64,000 nucleotides of DNA from Bradyrhizobium forestalis. GTDB taxonomy: Bacteria; Pseudomonadota; Alphaproteobacteria; Rhizobiales; Xanthobacteraceae. Below are positions 1-9,899 of the stretch, in pieces (positions within the stretch are counted from its first letter, which is position 1; each line of letters opens with the position of its first letter). The notes beneath the pieces are model-generated. The model saw only the letters and a program-made list of their open reading frames with translations. It was not told the DNA's origin and did not search any database. Position numbers and translations under genes: made by a program. The stretch covers positions 168,040-232,039 of the forward strand of contig NZ_PGVG01000009.1 of the NCBI RefSeq assembly GCF_002795245.1, read 5' to 3'.

Positions 1-1
1 C

Positions 2-250
2 AATGCGCTGCTGCCGGTGGTGACGCTCGCCGGCGTGCATTCCGGCACGCTGATCGGCGGCGCGGTCATCACAGAGACCGTGTTCGCCTGGCCCGGCATC
101 GGGCGGCTGATGTACGACGCGCTGCTGCAGCGCGACTACAATCTGCTGCTCGGCGTGTTCGTGATCTGCTCCGCCATGGTCTTGATCTTCAACCTCATCA
201 CCGACCTCGTCTATCGCCTGGTCGATCCACGCATCGAATTCGCCTCATGA
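2..250 (+). CDS. ABC transporter permease, C-terminal part (DppB-like)
   Basis: Last 82 residues of an inner-membrane permease of the dipeptide/oligopeptide/nickel ABC importer family; the gene begins left of the window. The visible part starts in the EAA loop (NALLPVVTLAG), followed by GGAVITETVFAWPGIGRL, a signature of DppB/OppB-type permeases, and a final membrane helix ending in DLVYRLVDPRI, the usual C-terminus. Its stop overlaps the next ATG by four bases (ATGA), so the two permeases are translationally coupled. The substrate cannot be deduced because the solute-binding protein is outside the window. Confidence 0.93.
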   Translation, partial: NALLPVVTLAGVHSGTLIGGAVITETVFAWPGIGRLMYDALLQRDYNLLLGVFVICSAMVLIFNLITDLVYRLVDPRIEFAS

Positions 251-1086
251 AACAGTTCTGGAAATCGATGTTGAAGAGCCCGAGCGGCGTCATCGGGCTC
301 GTCATCCTCCTGCTTGCGATCTCGGTCGCGGTGTTTGGGCCGATGCTGTTCCCGAACTCGCCCTGGCGCATGGTGCAGCGGCCGTTCCTGCCGCCCTTCA
401 CGCTCGGGGCGGTGCCGCTCGGCACCGATGCGCTCGGCCGCGACGTGTTCGCCGGCATGATCTTCGGCGCACGGGTGTCGCTGCTGGTCGGCCTCGTCTC
501 CACCCTGGTCGCACTGGTCGTCGGCGTGCCGATCGGCGCCATGGCGGGTTATTTCGGCGGCAAGGTCGACGACGCCCTGATGCGCTTCACCGAGTTCTTC
601 CAGACCATTCCGAGCTTCGCGCTGGCGATCGTGCTGGTCGCGATCCTGCAGCCCTCGATCTATTCGATCGTCGCCTCGATCGCGGTGGTGAGCTGGCCTC
701 CGGTCGCCCGCCTCGTGCGCGGCGAGGTGCTGTCGCTGCGCACGCGCGAATATGTCCAGGCCGCCGTGGTCACCGGCCAGAGCAACACTTGGATCATCCT
801 GCGCGAGATCCTGCCGAACGCGCTCTCGCCCGTGATCGTGCTGGCTTCGCTGATGGTGGCGACCTCGATCCTCCTGGAATCCTCGCTGTCGTTCCTCGGC
901 CTCGGCGATCCCAATCTGATTTCCTGGGGCTACATGGTCGGCGCCGGCCGCACCGTGATCCGACAGGCCTGGTGGATCACGGTGTTCCCCGGCGTCGCCA
1001 TCCTGATCTCGGTGCTCGGCCTCAATTTGATCGGCGAAGGCCTCAACGATGCCCTCAATCCACGCCTGTCGCGGGAGGGCCGCTGA
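247..1086 (+). CDS. ABC transporter permease (DppC-like)
   Basis: 279-residue second inner-membrane permease of the same importer. An N-terminal helix (about residues 15-37) precedes the family motif GTDALGRDVF, five further helices follow, and the EAA loop lies near residues 185-205 (REILPNALSPVIVLA). Length is normal for DppC/OppC/GsiD. It overlaps the preceding permease by four bases and is followed after two bases by the ATPase gene, so all are one operon. Role: forms the heterodimeric channel for peptides or a similar solute; the exact substrate is unknown. Confidence 0.94.
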   Translation: MKQFWKSMLKSPSGVIGLVILLLAISVAVFGPMLFPNSPWRMVQRPFLPPFTLGAVPLGTDALGRDVFAGMIFGARVSLLVGLVSTLVALVVGVPIGAMAGYFGGKVDDALMRFTEFFQTIPSFALAIVLVAILQPSIYSIVASIAVVSWPPVARLVRGEVLSLRTREYVQAAVVTGQSNTWIILREILPNALSPVIVLASLMVATSILLESSLSFLGLGDPNLISWGYMVGAGRTVIRQAWWITVFPGVAILISVLGLNLIGEGLNDALNPRLSREGR

Positions 1087-1088
1087 CG

Positions 1089-2708
<1,620 letters not shown>

Positions 2709-3061
2709 GAGGCTGGTCGGGCCGATTCGCCGGATTGCGAGATGGTTCCAAAAACTTGCACGCTGCAACAGGCGAAACATATTCGATCCAGCGGCATTTG
2801 CTTCGTGAGAATTTCCTTGCTGACGACGCAAGGACAGCTTGCTCGGCTGCTGAAGCTGCGCAACTGACATGAGGGGTTGGACGGTCTTGCAACCCAGCGC
2901 GTGAGAAACACCGGGACGTTGAGATTGCGCGGCTCGGTCACGCGCTTTTTATCCGGCCGTGATCGCCGCGCCGCTTCAAAGCCGAAGCCGGCGCCATAGA
3001 TGACATTTGAATGATTAACGTCATCTCATGATGACTTAACCAGGTGAGATTCGGAGCCAAC
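2709..3061. other. Intergenic region after ABC operon
   Basis: 353 bases without a convincing gene. No T-tract terminator follows the ABC operon. Short minus-strand frames here look like shadows. The only structure I see is the palindrome at 3020-3035 just before the next gene. Confidence 0.5.
3020..3035. promoter_or_regulatory. Perfect 6-4-6 inverted repeat upstream of small gene pair
   Basis: GTCATC-TCAT-GATGAC, a perfect inverted repeat 26 bases before the ATG at 3062. Without a T-tract it is not a terminator; spacing suits a regulator binding site. No known regulator is matched, so its role is inference. Confidence 0.35.
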
Positions 3062-3238
3062 ATGGGCGAAGTCATTCGATTTATCTCAAGATCCGAGCGC
3101 GAGCGAACGCGCCTCATTCAGGAGGCACGCGCCATCTACGACAGCATCTTCCCGCCGGCAGATCCGGCCGCCGAGGGGCAGGACAAACCCACGATCGGTC
3201 GCACGTTCATCGGCCGCGACGGGGGTAACGTATCGTGA
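3062..3238 (+). CDS. Small conserved hypothetical protein (58 aa)
   Basis: Small soluble, charged protein starting MGEVIRFISRSERERTR, too short for most ORF callers. ATG 3062 is preferred over the upstream GTG at 3044 because GGAG sits five bases before it. It has a basic/acidic amphipathic helix (RSERERTRLIQEARAIYDSIF). I recall similar short proteins in Bradyrhizobium without assigned function. Its stop overlaps the next start (GTGA), so it is coupled to the following gene. Confidence 0.65.
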   Translation: MGEVIRFISRSERERTRLIQEARAIYDSIFPPADPAAEGQDKPTIGRTFIGRDGGNVS

Positions 3239-3444
3239 TCAAAATCATCGCCGTGCTTTGCAGCCTCGCCTCTCCCTCCAATTGTCACGAGCAGATCGTC
3301 ACCACATCGGACTTTGCGCAAGTCTCGGTGCAGTCCTGCCTGATGGGCGCGCCGCAACTCGCCGAATGGATGAACCAGCATCCGGCCGAGCGACTGGCGG
3401 CATGGCGCTGCGTGATCGGTCAACAGACCGGCCGCGGGATCTAA
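3235..3444 (+). CDS. Small conserved hypothetical protein (69 aa), coupled to upstream gene
   Basis: GTG start overlapping the stop of the upstream 58-residue gene by four bases. The product begins with a short hydrophobic stretch (MIKIIAVLCSLAS) that could be a weak signal peptide, then contains four cysteines, one in the N-terminal stretch and the others in SNCHE, VQSCLMG and AWRCVIG. Spaced cysteines suggest a disulfide-bonded or metal-binding small protein, but no family is recognised. Likely co-expressed with 3062-3238. Confidence 0.6.
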   Translation: MIKIIAVLCSLASPSNCHEQIVTTSDFAQVSVQSCLMGAPQLAEWMNQHPAERLAAWRCVIGQQTGRGI

Positions 3445-3480
3445 GCCCGGGCGTCTGGATTCGGCGGAGTAAGCCGTTCT

Positions 3481-3597
3481 CGTGCCCCGGACGCAGCGCA
3501 GCGCTTCTTCAGCGGTGCGCTGCAGAGCCGGGGCCCATCGCAGCGCCGAGTCTTGCAGCCCTGGGTCCCGGCTCGCGCTTCGCGCGTCCGGGACACG
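3481..3597. repeat. Intergenic palindromic repeat, family A copy 1
   Basis: About 117 bases bounded by near-perfect inverted ends (cgtgccccggac ... gtccgggacacg), with internal GGGCCC/CTGGGTCCC blocks. Same family as 30745-30868 and 49212-49346, here in opposite orientation. Such mosaic palindromes are scattered through Bradyrhizobium genomes; no coding function. Confidence 0.75.
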
Positions 3598-3604
3598 CCA
3601 CTAA

Positions 3605-3784
3605 GCCTGCTCCTCGCTGAACGCGGCCGTAGCGACGGCGAAAACCGTGTATGTCCTCGCGCACGAGCATAAAGTCGAGGAGAAGCTGGTTGCGGCCACG
3701 GTCTCGATCACGACGATGCTGTCGGTCGCGACATTGCTGATTGCGCTCTATCTGCTCTCCGGATCGGCGAGCGGCATGCGTTGA
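3605..3784 (+). pseudogene. Remnant of AEC-family (auxin efflux carrier/malonate-type) transporter C-terminus
   Basis: An open frame from 3605, just after an in-frame TAA at 3602-3604, to TGA at 3782-3784 reads NAAVATAKTVYVLAHEHKV, then EEKLVAATVSITTMLSVATL, then a last hydrophobic helix. This matches my memory of the C-terminal end of AEC permeases (typically ATAKNVYVLA... SVTTMLSV). There is no start codon or upstream transporter sequence; repeat family A copy 1 abuts it on the left. I therefore read it as the 3' stump of a deleted transporter gene. Confidence 0.6.
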
Positions 3785-3819
3785 TCCGGAGAGCGGCATC
3801 CACCTCGCCGAAGCGCTCT

Positions 3820-4104
3820 CTATCTCGTGGTGTTGCTCCAGGTGGGGACCGCGTTGGTCACGCCGACCGAGGGCCAATTGTACGAGCCGATCGACGGCGC
3901 GGTGACGGTGCCGACCGTCTGTCCGGATGACCCGTAGGGCCCCCTTGGCTGCACGGCCGACACGCCGACACCGCCATAGGTCGGCGCCACCACACCGGTG
4001 CTGTAATGCCGGCTCGACCGGACCTTCTTTGCTTCAGCCGCGAAAGGCACGGCAAGCAGTCCGGTCGTGATGAGCGCGGCGATCGCGAGTTTGATGGTTT
4101 TCAT
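3820..4104 (-). CDS. Small secreted hypothetical protein
   Basis: 94 residues beginning MKTIKLAIAALITTGLLAVP with cleavage likely after AAEA, giving a periplasmic or secreted protein. The mature part is rich in Gly, Ser, Val and Tyr (TYGGVGVS, RGPYGSSGQTVG) with no known domain. The start at 4104 is chosen over an upstream in-frame ATG because AAAGGA precedes it and the signal peptide starts there. Similar short signal-peptide proteins are common in Bradyrhizobium; function unknown. Confidence 0.72.
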   Translation of the reverse strand: MKTIKLAIAALITTGLLAVPFAAEAKKVRSSRHYSTGVVAPTYGGVGVSAVQPRGPYGSSGQTVGTVTAPSIGSYNWPSVGVTNAVPTWSNTTR

Positions 4105-4296
4105 GGCTGATCCTTTCGCCCGGAGCGCGCCCCGACATGCCAACTGTTCACTCATCGGGAAATTTCCATGGGTCTCCGTTCATAACTCCGTGCGCGGGCG
4201 AAGGTGCCGGAGCGCGGGCACGCACCCGCCGCCTTCGGATGGACCCGAATCAGCGCTAGTGCATTGCGTTCAGTGACTTCCCTGGACGCAAGCAGC

Positions 4297-4617
4297 ATGA
4301 CCGGCGCCGAACTGAAGCAGCTTCGCAACGACCTCTCCGATGCTCTCGAGCGCAAGCTCAGCGCGGCCGACATGGCCAAGCTTTGCGGATTGCCGGAGAG
4401 AGGCGGCGCCGACACCATCCGGCGCTGGGAGGTCAGCGGCCCGACGCCGGAGGCGACCAAGATACTGCGCGTGCTCGCGATGGCGAGCGAGCGCTATCCG
4501 ATCCTGGAGAAGTTCGACATCTTCGATCGTCATGACGTGCGCGAGGAAGACCGGCCCGCCAAGCGCGCAGCGTTCCGCGCGCAGATGCGCGATGAGGTGC
4601 TGCGACGTCTTGGTTAA
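4297..4617 (+). CDS. Putative DNA-binding protein, XRE-like helix-turn-helix
   Basis: 106 residues. Residues about 5-55 read as a helix-turn-helix: MTGAELKQLRNDLSDALERK, then ADMAKLCGL and ADTIRRWEVSGPTPEATKIL, the typical XRE/antitoxin layout in which a recognition helix precedes a trp-rich turn. The C-terminal half is charged without a known domain. The frame extends upstream to 4204, but ATG 4297 starts exactly at the domain. A monocistronic regulator with unknown targets. Confidence 0.7.
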   Translation: MTGAELKQLRNDLSDALERKLSAADMAKLCGLPERGGADTIRRWEVSGPTPEATKILRVLAMASERYPILEKFDIFDRHDVREEDRPAKRAAFRAQMRDEVLRRLG

Positions 4618-4842
4618 CAAGAGGCGCGCGCAAGTTACCGGCGATGCGCGAAGTTAAGCCTTCCTTCACCACTTCTTAAGCCGCCATTAAGCACGAAAAT
4701 CATTTACCCCCCAACAAGTTAGGTTGGCCGTCGCTGTGCCACGCATGTGACAGCATTTTCGTCAAAAGCGAGCTATCTGCAAAACCAACGACGGCGCGCA
4801 AGGCGCGCCTGCCGGGGACCTTACGTGTTGGAGTTCAAGACG

Positions 4843-5568
4843 ATGAAGAAGATTCTGTTTGCGACCGTTGCGCTGCTCGTGGTGGGCGCCGCTGCACCGG
4901 CGATCGGTGCCGATCTCGGCAACCGCAACTATTACAAGGCGCCCGCGCCGGCCTACGCCGCGCCGATCTACAACTGGACCGGCTTCTACATCGGTGCCCA
5001 TCTCGGCGGCGCATTCTCCAGCGACAACAATTTCAACGGCCTCTCCACCGGCAACAACGGCAATGGCCGCTTCCTCGGCGGCGTGCAGGTCGGCGCGGAC
5101 TGGCAGCTCAACCCGAACTTCGTGGTCGGCGTCGAGGGCCAGTATTCCTGGCTCTCCGGCAGCGTCGGCGCAGTGTTCCCGGGCGGCATCGCCTATACCA
5201 ACGACCAGCGCGGCCTCGGCTCGATCACTGGCCGCGTCGGCTACACCTGGGGTCCCGGCCTGCTTTATGTGAAGGGCGGCTACGCCTATTCGGACAACAA
5301 CGAGAAGGTGACTGTCGGCGGCGTGCCGACCGGCTTCATCATCGATGGCGATCACCGCAACGGCTACACCGTCGGCGCCGGCCTGGAATACATGTTTGCC
5401 CCGAACTGGTCGGCCAAGGCCGAGTATCAGTATTACAATTTCGGCGACGCGCACTTCACCGCGGGCCCGCTGGCCGGCACCGGCAACTTCACCACGGACG
5501 ACCACACCTTCAAGGCGGGCGTCAACTACCGCTTCAACTGGGCCAGCCCGGCTGTGGCGCGCTACTGA
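4843..5568 (+). CDS. Outer-membrane beta-barrel protein (Omp25/RopB-like)
   Basis: 241 residues. Signal peptide [20 protein letters not shown] to about residue 22, then a proline/tyrosine-rich linker and [16 protein letters not shown], the standard opening of the OMP_b-brl porin-like family of rhizobia. Alternating amphipathic strands ([76 protein letters not shown]) are consistent with eight beta-strands. It ends in VARY rather than the usual Phe. Start at 4843 chosen by signal peptide. Followed by a strong terminator. Confidence 0.93.
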   Translation: MKKILFATVALLVVGAAAPAIGADLGNRNYYKAPAPAYAAPIYNWTGFYIGAHLGGAFSSDNNFNGLSTGNNGNGRFLGGVQVGADWQLNPNFVVGVEGQYSWLSGSVGAVFPGGIAYTNDQRGLGSITGRVGYTWGPGLLYVKGGYAYSDNNEKVTVGGVPTGFIIDGDHRNGYTVGAGLEYMFAPNWSAKAEYQYYNFGDAHFTAGPLAGTGNFTTDDHTFKAGVNYRFNWASPAVARY

Positions 5569-5594
5569 TCGGTTATCAAAACCTTATCAAGCAG

Positions 5595-5628
5595 AAGGGC
5601 CGGCCTCGTTGCCGGCCCTTTCTTTTTT
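5595..5628 (+). terminator. Rho-independent terminator of the beta-barrel gene
   Basis: Ten-base-pair stem AAGGGCCGGC / GCCGGCCCTT with a 6-base loop, followed by TCTTTTTT. It lies 26 bases after the stop of the outer-membrane protein gene. Confidence 0.9.
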
Positions 5629-5728
5629 CGTCCTGCGGAACATGCGCAAGCAATTGCGCAAATTGCGATTTTTTAACCGGTGCTGCCGATACTGCCGCCA
5701 CAAACAGAAGAACATTGGGGGAATTTCA

Positions 5729-7885
5729 ATGGCGATCCGTCTGGGCCTTGGCCGCGTCCTTGGCCGTTTCCGTCCTCGTTTCAAAATGCCGAAATGGGGC
5801 GTGCGCGGCAGCCTGTTTGCGGCCTTCGCGGTGATCGCGGGCATGGGTCTCGTGATCGCGGCCGGCGCCGGCCTGGCGCTGCAGAATCTCGGCGGACGCA
5901 TGACCGAACTGAGCGGACGGGACATTCCGCGCCTGTCCGCCAGCCTGCAATTGTCGGCACTGAGTGCGAGCCTTGCGGCGCAGGGACCAGCCCTGCTTGC
6001 GGCGCAAAGCGAGGACGCCCTCAATGAACGCACCAAGAAGCTCAGGGAATTGCAGGAGCAGACGCAGCAGAAGCTCAACGAGATCATCGAGCTCGGCGGC
6101 GACAAGAGCGTCGTCTCCGGGCTGAGCGACACGATGAAGAGCATCAACGAGGCGGCTCAGAGTCTGGCGAAGGCCGCCCGCGAACGGCTCGACATCGCCG
6201 CCCTCCATGAGAAGCAATATGATGCGCTTCGCAACGCGCAGGGCGCGTTCGTCGGCGCAGCGAGCCCGGCGATGCTGGACGCGCAGACCCGGGTCAACGC
6301 CATTCTCGGTTCAGCCGACCTGTCCGCCGCGGATGCAACCGACGCCGCGCAGACCGTCGGTCAGCTCGGCAACGTCGTCGCCAGCGGCAATCTCGCCGCC
6401 GCCGACATGAGCGCGGCGCTTTCGGCGAGCACCAGCGACAAGCTCGACGACATCCAGAAGGAATTCAAGACGGCACAGGGCCGCCTGCGCTCGAACCTCG
6501 ATCTGTTGCCTGACAACCAGGGCAACAAGATGTTGCGCGACACGGCGGAAAAGCTGCTCGCGCTCGGCACCGGCAAGACCGGCGTGTTCAATCTGCGCGA
6601 GAAGGAGCTCGACTCCATCGACTATGGTCAGACCATCCTTGACGAGACCCGCAAGCTCAACGTCGGCCTCGGTATCAGCGTGCAGCAGCTCGTCGATGGC
6701 GTGCAGAAGGAGACCAACGCCTCGACCTTCCAGGCGCGGCAGGAGACTTCGCTCGCCACAACAGTCATGCTGGCGCTGGGCGCGTTGATGCTGGTCGGCT
6801 CGGCGCTGTTCGTCTGGCTCTATGTCGGCCGCAACATCCTGCGCCGGATCGGCTCCTTGCATCAGTCGATGCAGCTGTTGGCGAACGGCGATCTCGAAAC
6901 CGAGATCTACCGCTCGAAGAACCACAATGACGAGATCTCGGTGATGGCGAACACGCTGCAAGTGTTCCGGGAAAGCATGATCGAGACCCGTGCGCTGACG
7001 AACGAGCAGGACAAGGACCGTATCGCCAAGGCCGAGCGTGCCGCGCGCATGGAAGCGAAGATCGCCGAATTCGAAAGCACGGTGCGCTCCGCGCTCGACA
7101 ATCTGGCGCAGTCGGCCAATTCGATGCAATCGACCGCGCAGAGCATGTCGAACACCGCCGACCAGTCCAACGCGCTGGTGAACGCGGTCGCCTCCGCCGC
7201 GGAGGAAACGTCGGTCAACGTGCAGACCGTGTCGGCCGGCACCGAGCAGCTGTCCTCCTCGATCCAGGAGATCAGCCGCCAGGTCGTGACCTCCGCCGAG
7301 ATCGCCAAGAAGGCCGTCGATGAAGCGGGATCGACCGACGCCACCGTGCAGAGCCTCGCCGACAGCGCGAGCCGCATCAGCGTCGTCGTCGACCTGATCC
7401 AGACCATCGCCTCGCAGACCAATCTGCTCGCGCTCAACGCCACCATCGAGGCGGCGCGCGCAGGCGAGGCCGGCCGCGGCTTCGCGGTGGTCGCCTCCGA
7501 GGTGAAGAGCCTGGCGAGCCAGACCGCCAGGGCGACGGAAGAGATCCGTACCCAGATTGCCGGCATGCAGGAGATCACGACCTCTGCGGTCGGCGCCATC
7601 CAGGGCATCGGCCGGATCATCGGCGAGATCGACGACGTCACCACGACGATCGCAGCCGCGGTCGAGGAGCAGGGCGCTGCGACGCGCGAGATCGCCCGCA
7701 ACATCCAGCATGCCGCCGGCGGCACCAGCGAGGTCTCCAGCAACATCGTCGGCGTCTCCACCGCGTCCGCCGAAGCCGGCGCCGCGGCCACCGAAGTGCT
7801 GAGCGCCTCGGACGCGCTGCGGCGCGAGGCCGATATGCTGCGCGGGGAGATCGACGCGTTCCTCAACGACATGCGGGCGGCGTAA
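5729..7885 (+). CDS. Methyl-accepting chemotaxis protein
   Basis: 718 residues. Transmembrane helix near 31-53, a roughly 290-residue periplasmic helical sensor domain, second helix near 343-366 ([20 protein letters not shown]), a HAMP domain ([18 protein letters not shown]), and a cytoplasmic signalling domain. The conserved hairpin tip is present near residue 560 ([20 protein letters not shown], then [12 protein letters not shown]). No C-terminal receptor-modification pentapeptide is visible. ATG 5729 follows GGGGGAA, so the upstream open frame is not used. Orphan receptor gene; ligand not predictable. Confidence 0.96.
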   Translation: MAIRLGLGRVLGRFRPRFKMPKWGVRGSLFAAFAVIAGMGLVIAAGAGLALQNLGGRMTELSGRDIPRLSASLQLSALSASLAAQGPALLAAQSEDALNERTKKLRELQEQTQQKLNEIIELGGDKSVVSGLSDTMKSINEAAQSLAKAARERLDIAALHEKQYDALRNAQGAFVGAASPAMLDAQTRVNAILGSADLSAADATDAAQTVGQLGNVVASGNLAAADMSAALSASTSDKLDDIQKEFKTAQGRLRSNLDLLPDNQGNKMLRDTAEKLLALGTGKTGVFNLREKELDSIDYGQTILDETRKLNVGLGISVQQLVDGVQKETNASTFQARQETSLATTVMLALGALMLVGSALFVWLYVGRNILRRIGSLHQSMQLLANGDLETEIYRSKNHNDEISVMANTLQVFRESMIETRALTNEQDKDRIAKAERAARMEAKIAEFESTVRSALDNLAQSANSMQSTAQSMSNTADQSNALVNAVASAAEETSVNVQTVSAGTEQLSSSIQEISRQVVTSAEIAKKAVDEAGSTDATVQSLADSASRISVVVDLIQTIASQTNLLALNATIEAARAGEAGRGFAVVASEVKSLASQTARATEEIRTQIAGMQEITTSAVGAIQGIGRIIGEIDDVTTTIAAAVEEQGAATREIARNIQHAAGGTSEVSSNIVGVSTASAEAGAAATEVLSASDALRREADMLRGEIDAFLNDMRAA

Positions 7886-7899
7886 GATGCTGAACCAGT

Positions 7900-7925
7900 A
7901 GCCCGGATGGAGCGTAATCCGGGCT
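7900..7925. repeat. Short palindromic repeat (AGCCCGGAT...ATCCGGGCT)
   Basis: Nine-base inverted repeat with an 8-base loop, 14 bases after the chemotaxis gene stop. The motif is a recurrent Bradyrhizobium intergenic hairpin; there is no T-tract, so it is better read as a repeat than as a terminator. Confidence 0.55.
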
Positions 7926-8017
7926 GCGGAAAACCGCCCGGTATGCCGGCCATGCGGAGACCCCGGCTCGGCCTTTTTCGGCTGGCGCCCCGCTCGCGCT
8001 GGGTTTAAGCGGTTAGC

Positions 8018-9079
8018 ATGAGCTCAAAAACCGATACCGCACAGTCCTCGGCCGAGGCCCTGCGCTACCCCTGGGAACAGCACCCCGGCCCCGAACAGGT
8101 CGTCGAGGTGCGGCCCGGCGTGTTGTGGGCACGGTTGAAGCTGCCGTTCCGCCTCAACCACGTGAACATCTATCTGCTCGCCGAAGGCGACGGCTATGCC
8201 ATGATCGATGCCGGCTTCGGCAACGAGGAGACGATCGAGGCCTGGACCAAGCTGTTCGATGGACCGCTGAAGGGCGTCAACATCACGCGCCTGATCGTCA
8301 CCCACTCCCACCCCGACCATGTCGGTCTCGCCGGGTGGATCGTCGAGCGTTTCAGCTGCCCGCTGGTGATGTCGCAGGTCGAATATCTACAATCGGTCTA
8401 TCACCAGAACCGCGGCACCGAGGAGCGGCGTGAGGCGCAGCGGCTGTTCTTCCGCCGCCATGGCATGGACGAGTCGCTCACTGAAAAGCTGCTCGGCCGC
8501 GGTCAGGACTATCTCAAGCGCGTCTCGGTGCTGCCGCCGTCCTACCGCCGCATCTCGCATGGCGACGACGTCGTGATCGGCACGCGCCGCTTCAAGGTAA
8601 TCACCGGCGGCGGCCACGCGCTCGACCAGGTGATGCTGTATTGCGCCGACGACAAGCTGTTCCTCTCCGCCGACCAGGTGCTGAGCAAGATCTCGCCGAA
8701 TGTCAGCGTCTGGGCGGTCGAGCCCGACCAGAACTCGCTCGGCGAATATCTCGCCTCGCTCGCCAGCCTCACCACGACGCTTCCCTACGACGTGCTGGTG
8801 CTGCCCGGCCACGGCGTGCCGTTCTACGGATTGAAGACCCGCATCAAGCAGCTCGCCGACCACCACGAGGAGCGCTGCCGCCTGATCGCGGAAGCCTGCC
8901 GCGAGGTGCCGCAAACCTCCCGCGCCTTGGTGCCTGTCGTGTTCAACAAGCACGTCCTGGACGAGCACCAGATGGGTTTTGCCGCCGGCGAGCTGGTCGC
9001 CCACGTCAACTACATGATCGTCGAGGGCCGGCTGACGGCCGAGATGCAAGACGGCGTGCTGCAGTTTCGGACGACGTGA
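8018..9079 (+). CDS. MBL-fold metallo-hydrolase
   Basis: 353 residues. Metal-binding motif H-x-H-x-D-H is intact at residues 96-101 (THSHPDHVG); further ligands are likely His208 region (GGGHALDQVMLY), Asp (LFLSADQVL) and His in LVLPGHGVPF. The N-terminal half is the metallo-beta-lactamase fold and the last 100 residues form the C-terminal winged-helix-like domain seen in LACTB2/glyoxalase II relatives. Substrate unknown; LACTB2-type endonuclease or thioesterase are both possible. Monocistronic. Confidence 0.9.
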   Translation: MSSKTDTAQSSAEALRYPWEQHPGPEQVVEVRPGVLWARLKLPFRLNHVNIYLLAEGDGYAMIDAGFGNEETIEAWTKLFDGPLKGVNITRLIVTHSHPDHVGLAGWIVERFSCPLVMSQVEYLQSVYHQNRGTEERREAQRLFFRRHGMDESLTEKLLGRGQDYLKRVSVLPPSYRRISHGDDVVIGTRRFKVITGGGHALDQVMLYCADDKLFLSADQVLSKISPNVSVWAVEPDQNSLGEYLASLASLTTTLPYDVLVLPGHGVPFYGLKTRIKQLADHHEERCRLIAEACREVPQTSRALVPVVFNKHVLDEHQMGFAAGELVAHVNYMIVEGRLTAEMQDGVLQFRTT

Positions 9080-9090
9080 GCGGCTCTTCG

Positions 9091-9114
9091 CCTCTCCCCG
9101 CGTACGGGGAGAGG
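9091..9114. terminator. Perfect hairpin between convergent genes
   Basis: CCTCTCCCCG-CGTA-CGGGGAGAGG, a perfect 10-bp stem between the convergent stops at 9079 and 9141. No T-tract on either strand, so termination is only presumed; it may also be a short intergenic repeat. Confidence 0.4.
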
Positions 9115-9140
9115 GAGCGCACCGTTGCCGCGGCAGCACC

Positions 9141-9572
9141 TCACTTCATATTCGCGATCGCGTGCAGCGCCGCGATGTAGCCGAACGGGCCGAGCCCGCA
9201 GATCACGCCGGTCGCCACGTACGAGATCTTCGAGTGGCGATGATATTCGTCGCGGGCGTGGATGTTGGAGATGTGCACCTCCAGCACCGGGCCCTCGAAT
9301 GTCTTGATCGCGTCCAGGATCGAGACCGAGGTGAAGGAGAGACCGGCCGGGTTGATGACGATGGCATCGGCGTCCTGCCGCGCCGACTGGATCAGATCGA
9401 CGAGCACGCCCTCATGGTTGGACTGGTGGAAGGCAAGCTTGAGGCCGAGCTTGGCGGCGGCGTCCTCGCAGCTCGCGTTGACCTCTGCGAGCGTCGTCGT
9501 GCCGTAGATGTGCGGCTCGCGGATGCCGAGCATATTGAGGTTGGGGCCGTTGAGGATCATCACGCGCTTCAT
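9141..9572 (-). CDS. aroQ: Type II 3-dehydroquinate dehydratase
   Basis: 143 residues, standard length for the dodecameric type II enzyme, which converts 3-dehydroquinate to 3-dehydroshikimate in the shikimate pathway. NGPNLNMLGIREPHIYG carries the catalytic Arg18 and Tyr23; HQSNHEG, then INPAGLSFTSVSILDA, VHISNIHARDEYHRHS and GVICGLGPFGY are the other family motifs. The ATG at 9572 is chosen over one six codons upstream because AAGGAAG lies nine bases before it. Often found next to accBC; here it is divergent from hemA. Confidence 0.96.
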   Translation of the reverse strand: MKRVMILNGPNLNMLGIREPHIYGTTTLAEVNASCEDAAAKLGLKLAFHQSNHEGVLVDLIQSARQDADAIVINPAGLSFTSVSILDAIKTFEGPVLEVHISNIHARDEYHRHSKISYVATGVICGLGPFGYIAALHAIANMK

Positions 9573-9676
9573 CGCGGCTTCCTTTCGCATGGGCTGTCCG
9601 ACCGAACGCTGCCCCAGCCGGGCAAGGCCATGGCGTCGGCGCGACCAGTTCCGCCATCATGGACGGAGGCGGGCCA

Positions 9677-9691
9677 TGGACAAAATGTCCA
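9677..9691. promoter_or_regulatory. Inverted repeat TGGACA-AAA-TGTCCA in aroQ-hemA intergenic region
   Basis: Perfect 6-3-6 palindrome, 105 bases upstream of the aroQ start and 209 before hemA. No T-tract. Might be a regulator site; no known consensus recognised. Confidence 0.35.
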
Positions 9692-9749
9692 CGGCTGCCC
9701 CTGCCTTCCCGGCAACCCCGGTCCCGACCGGCAGGTCCGTGTTAGGCGC

Positions 9750-9763
9750 TTGATCCAAATCAA
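9750..9763 (+). promoter_or_regulatory. FixK/FNR-type box and promoter of hemA
   Basis: TTGATCCAAATCAA is a full match to the FixK/FNR palindrome (TTGAT-N4-ATCAA). A class II site centred at -41.5 would put transcription start near 9798, and a -10-like TTATCA is at 9785-9790, exactly where expected. An adjacent palindrome CCGCCGG-A-CCGGCGG lies at 9771-9785. B. japonicum hemA is known to be induced under low oxygen through FixLJ, which fits. Confidence 0.82.
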
Positions 9764-9899
9764 CAATCGCCGCCGGACCGGCGGTTATCAATTGGCACGC
9801 TCGCCTTGCCTCTAAGGTGTCCTGGCGCATAGACATTGGAGCTGGAAAAGCTCTAAAAATGAGCGGCCGTCATGGCCGGGCTCCGTTGCAGGTTTGCCG

